A stretch of 6,281 nt of DNA, from assembly GCA_000436735.1 (NCBI GenBank), contig FR887222.1, positions 22,525 to 28,805 of the forward strand, read 5' to 3'. Below the pieces are notes generated by a model. It searched no databases and had not been told where the DNA came from. It saw only the letters and a program-made list of their open reading frames with translations. The position numbers and the translations under genes are program-made. Numbering within the stretch: the stretch's first letter is position 1; the number at the start of each line of letters is the position of its first letter. Origin of the DNA: Firmicutes bacterium CAG:170 (lineage in GTDB: Bacteria > Bacillota > Clostridia > Oscillospirales > Oscillospiraceae). Below, in pieces: positions 5,731-6,281 of the stretch.

Positions 5731-6281
5731 CATGCTTCCGTGCTCCCGGATGGCAGATCAGCCGCGCGGTAGGCGGTCGGCGAAAGGCCCATGCGGCGGG
5801 AAAAGGCTCTGGAAAAATAGAGCGCATCCAGATAGCCGACCGAGCACGCGATCTCGTTGACGCGCAGGGCGGTCGTCCGCAGCAGCTGCGCGGCGTATTG
5901 CATCCGAAGCTCCTCCAGATAGGCCAGCGGCGATTTCCCGTACCGGCGCTGAAAGCCCCGGTAGAGCCAGCTGCGGCTGACGCCCGCAAAGGCGGCGGCG
6001 TCGTCAATGGTGATCTGATCGGCGTAGTTGTTGGAGAGAAATTCCGCCGCCTTTTCCACGCAGTCGGAGCGGTTTTCCGGCTCCGACTGTCCCTCGACCA
6101 GCTTTCCGAGCAGAAGATAGGCATAGCCCAACATCTGCGTCCGGCTCCAGACGGACTGGCCGCGCGCGTCGTAGATGGCGGTGATGTACTGCTGGATGCT
6201 GCGGCCGAAGCCGACGGAGCGCACCGGCGCCTCCGGGCGGATGCCGCTCTGCGCGGCAAGCGCCGCCGCGTCCGGGCCGGT
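5730..6281 (-). CDS. AraC/XylS-type transcriptional regulator, C-terminal part (partial)
   Basis: The visible 183 residues run from the right edge of the window to a TGA at 5730-5732. The last 110 or so residues form the double helix-turn-helix DNA-binding domain. The first HTH is around ITIDDAAAFAGVSRSWLYRGF (fragment residues 90-110). The second is RVNEIACSVGYLDALYFSRAF (140-160), followed by the typical GLSPTAYR (165-172). The upstream 80 residues look like the linker/helical end of an arabinose-binding-type cupin sensor domain, most of which would lie outside the window. The frame has no stop to base 6281. The GTG at 6222-6224 is therefore probably an internal valine, since the residues before it (GPDAAALAAQSGIRPEAPV) fit the same type of linker. 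Such regulators often sense sugars; the ligand and target are not visible. It is convergent with the LCP gene. Confidence 0.9.
   Translation of the reverse strand, partial: TGPDAAALAAQSGIRPEAPVRSVGFGRSIQQYITAIYDARGQSVWSRTQMLGYAYLLLGKLVEGQSEPENRSDCVEKAAEFLSNNYADQITIDDAAAFAGVSRSWLYRGFQRRYGKSPLAYLEELRMQYAAQLLRTTALRVNEIACSVGYLDALYFSRAFSRRMGLSPTAYRAADLPSGSTEA

Noticed and set aside
4151..6259. A 702-codon open frame on the - strand
   Set aside because: It is antisense to the LCP gene and out of frame with the AraC-type gene. Its translation is Arg/Leu/His-rich with no domain, as expected from a GC-rich gene read backwards. The real proteins on both strands have clear family motifs.

Overview
The window looks like chromosomal DNA from a GC-rich, anaerobic Gram-positive bacterium, most likely an Oscillospirales/Clostridia-type gut Firmicute. 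This is inferred from four things: a LytR-CpsA-Psr cell-wall ligase, strong AGGAGG-type ribosome binding sites, sharp AT-rich sigma-70/SigA-type promoters in GC-rich DNA, and a double [4Fe-4S] ferredoxin-like protein. No marker gene fixes the genus. No mobile element, CRISPR array, tRNA or rRNA was seen.

Layout from left to right. (1) The last 37 codons of a + strand membrane protein, probably the end of an AspT/YidE-like transporter. (2) A hairpin terminator that sits between this gene and the convergent - strand genes and can serve both. (3) A - strand two-gene unit, read right to left: an AMP-forming acyl-CoA ligase (950-2695), then a small multi-pass membrane protein of the DUF1624/HGSNAT-like acyltransferase type (175-894). 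They are 55 nt apart, separated by an 11-bp hairpin without a T-tract, and are driven by an extended -10 promoter at 2804-2832 with a leader of about 100 nt. (4) A - strand DUF362 protein with a C-terminal 2x[4Fe-4S] domain (2889-4040). (5) A divergent regulatory region (4041-4231) with one good promoter for each direction. (6) A + strand LCP (LytR-CpsA-Psr) protein with an unusually long, acidic and then coiled-coil-like cytoplasmic N-terminus (4232-5689), closed by a strong terminator. (7) The C-terminal part of a - strand AraC-type regulator (5730-6281) that runs off the right edge.

How the genes may work together: the ligase would activate a carboxylic acid to acyl-CoA, and the membrane acyltransferase-like protein could use an acyl-CoA to modify a lipid or glycan at the membrane. 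That link rests on gene order and a shared promoter only. The LCP protein acts in attaching wall polymers to peptidoglycan. The DUF362 ferredoxin-like protein has no established reaction. I see no clear sign of a wholly new multi-gene system. The most notable items are the ligase/membrane-acyltransferase pair with its intercistronic hairpin, the structured leader before the ligase, and the unusual LCP N-terminus.
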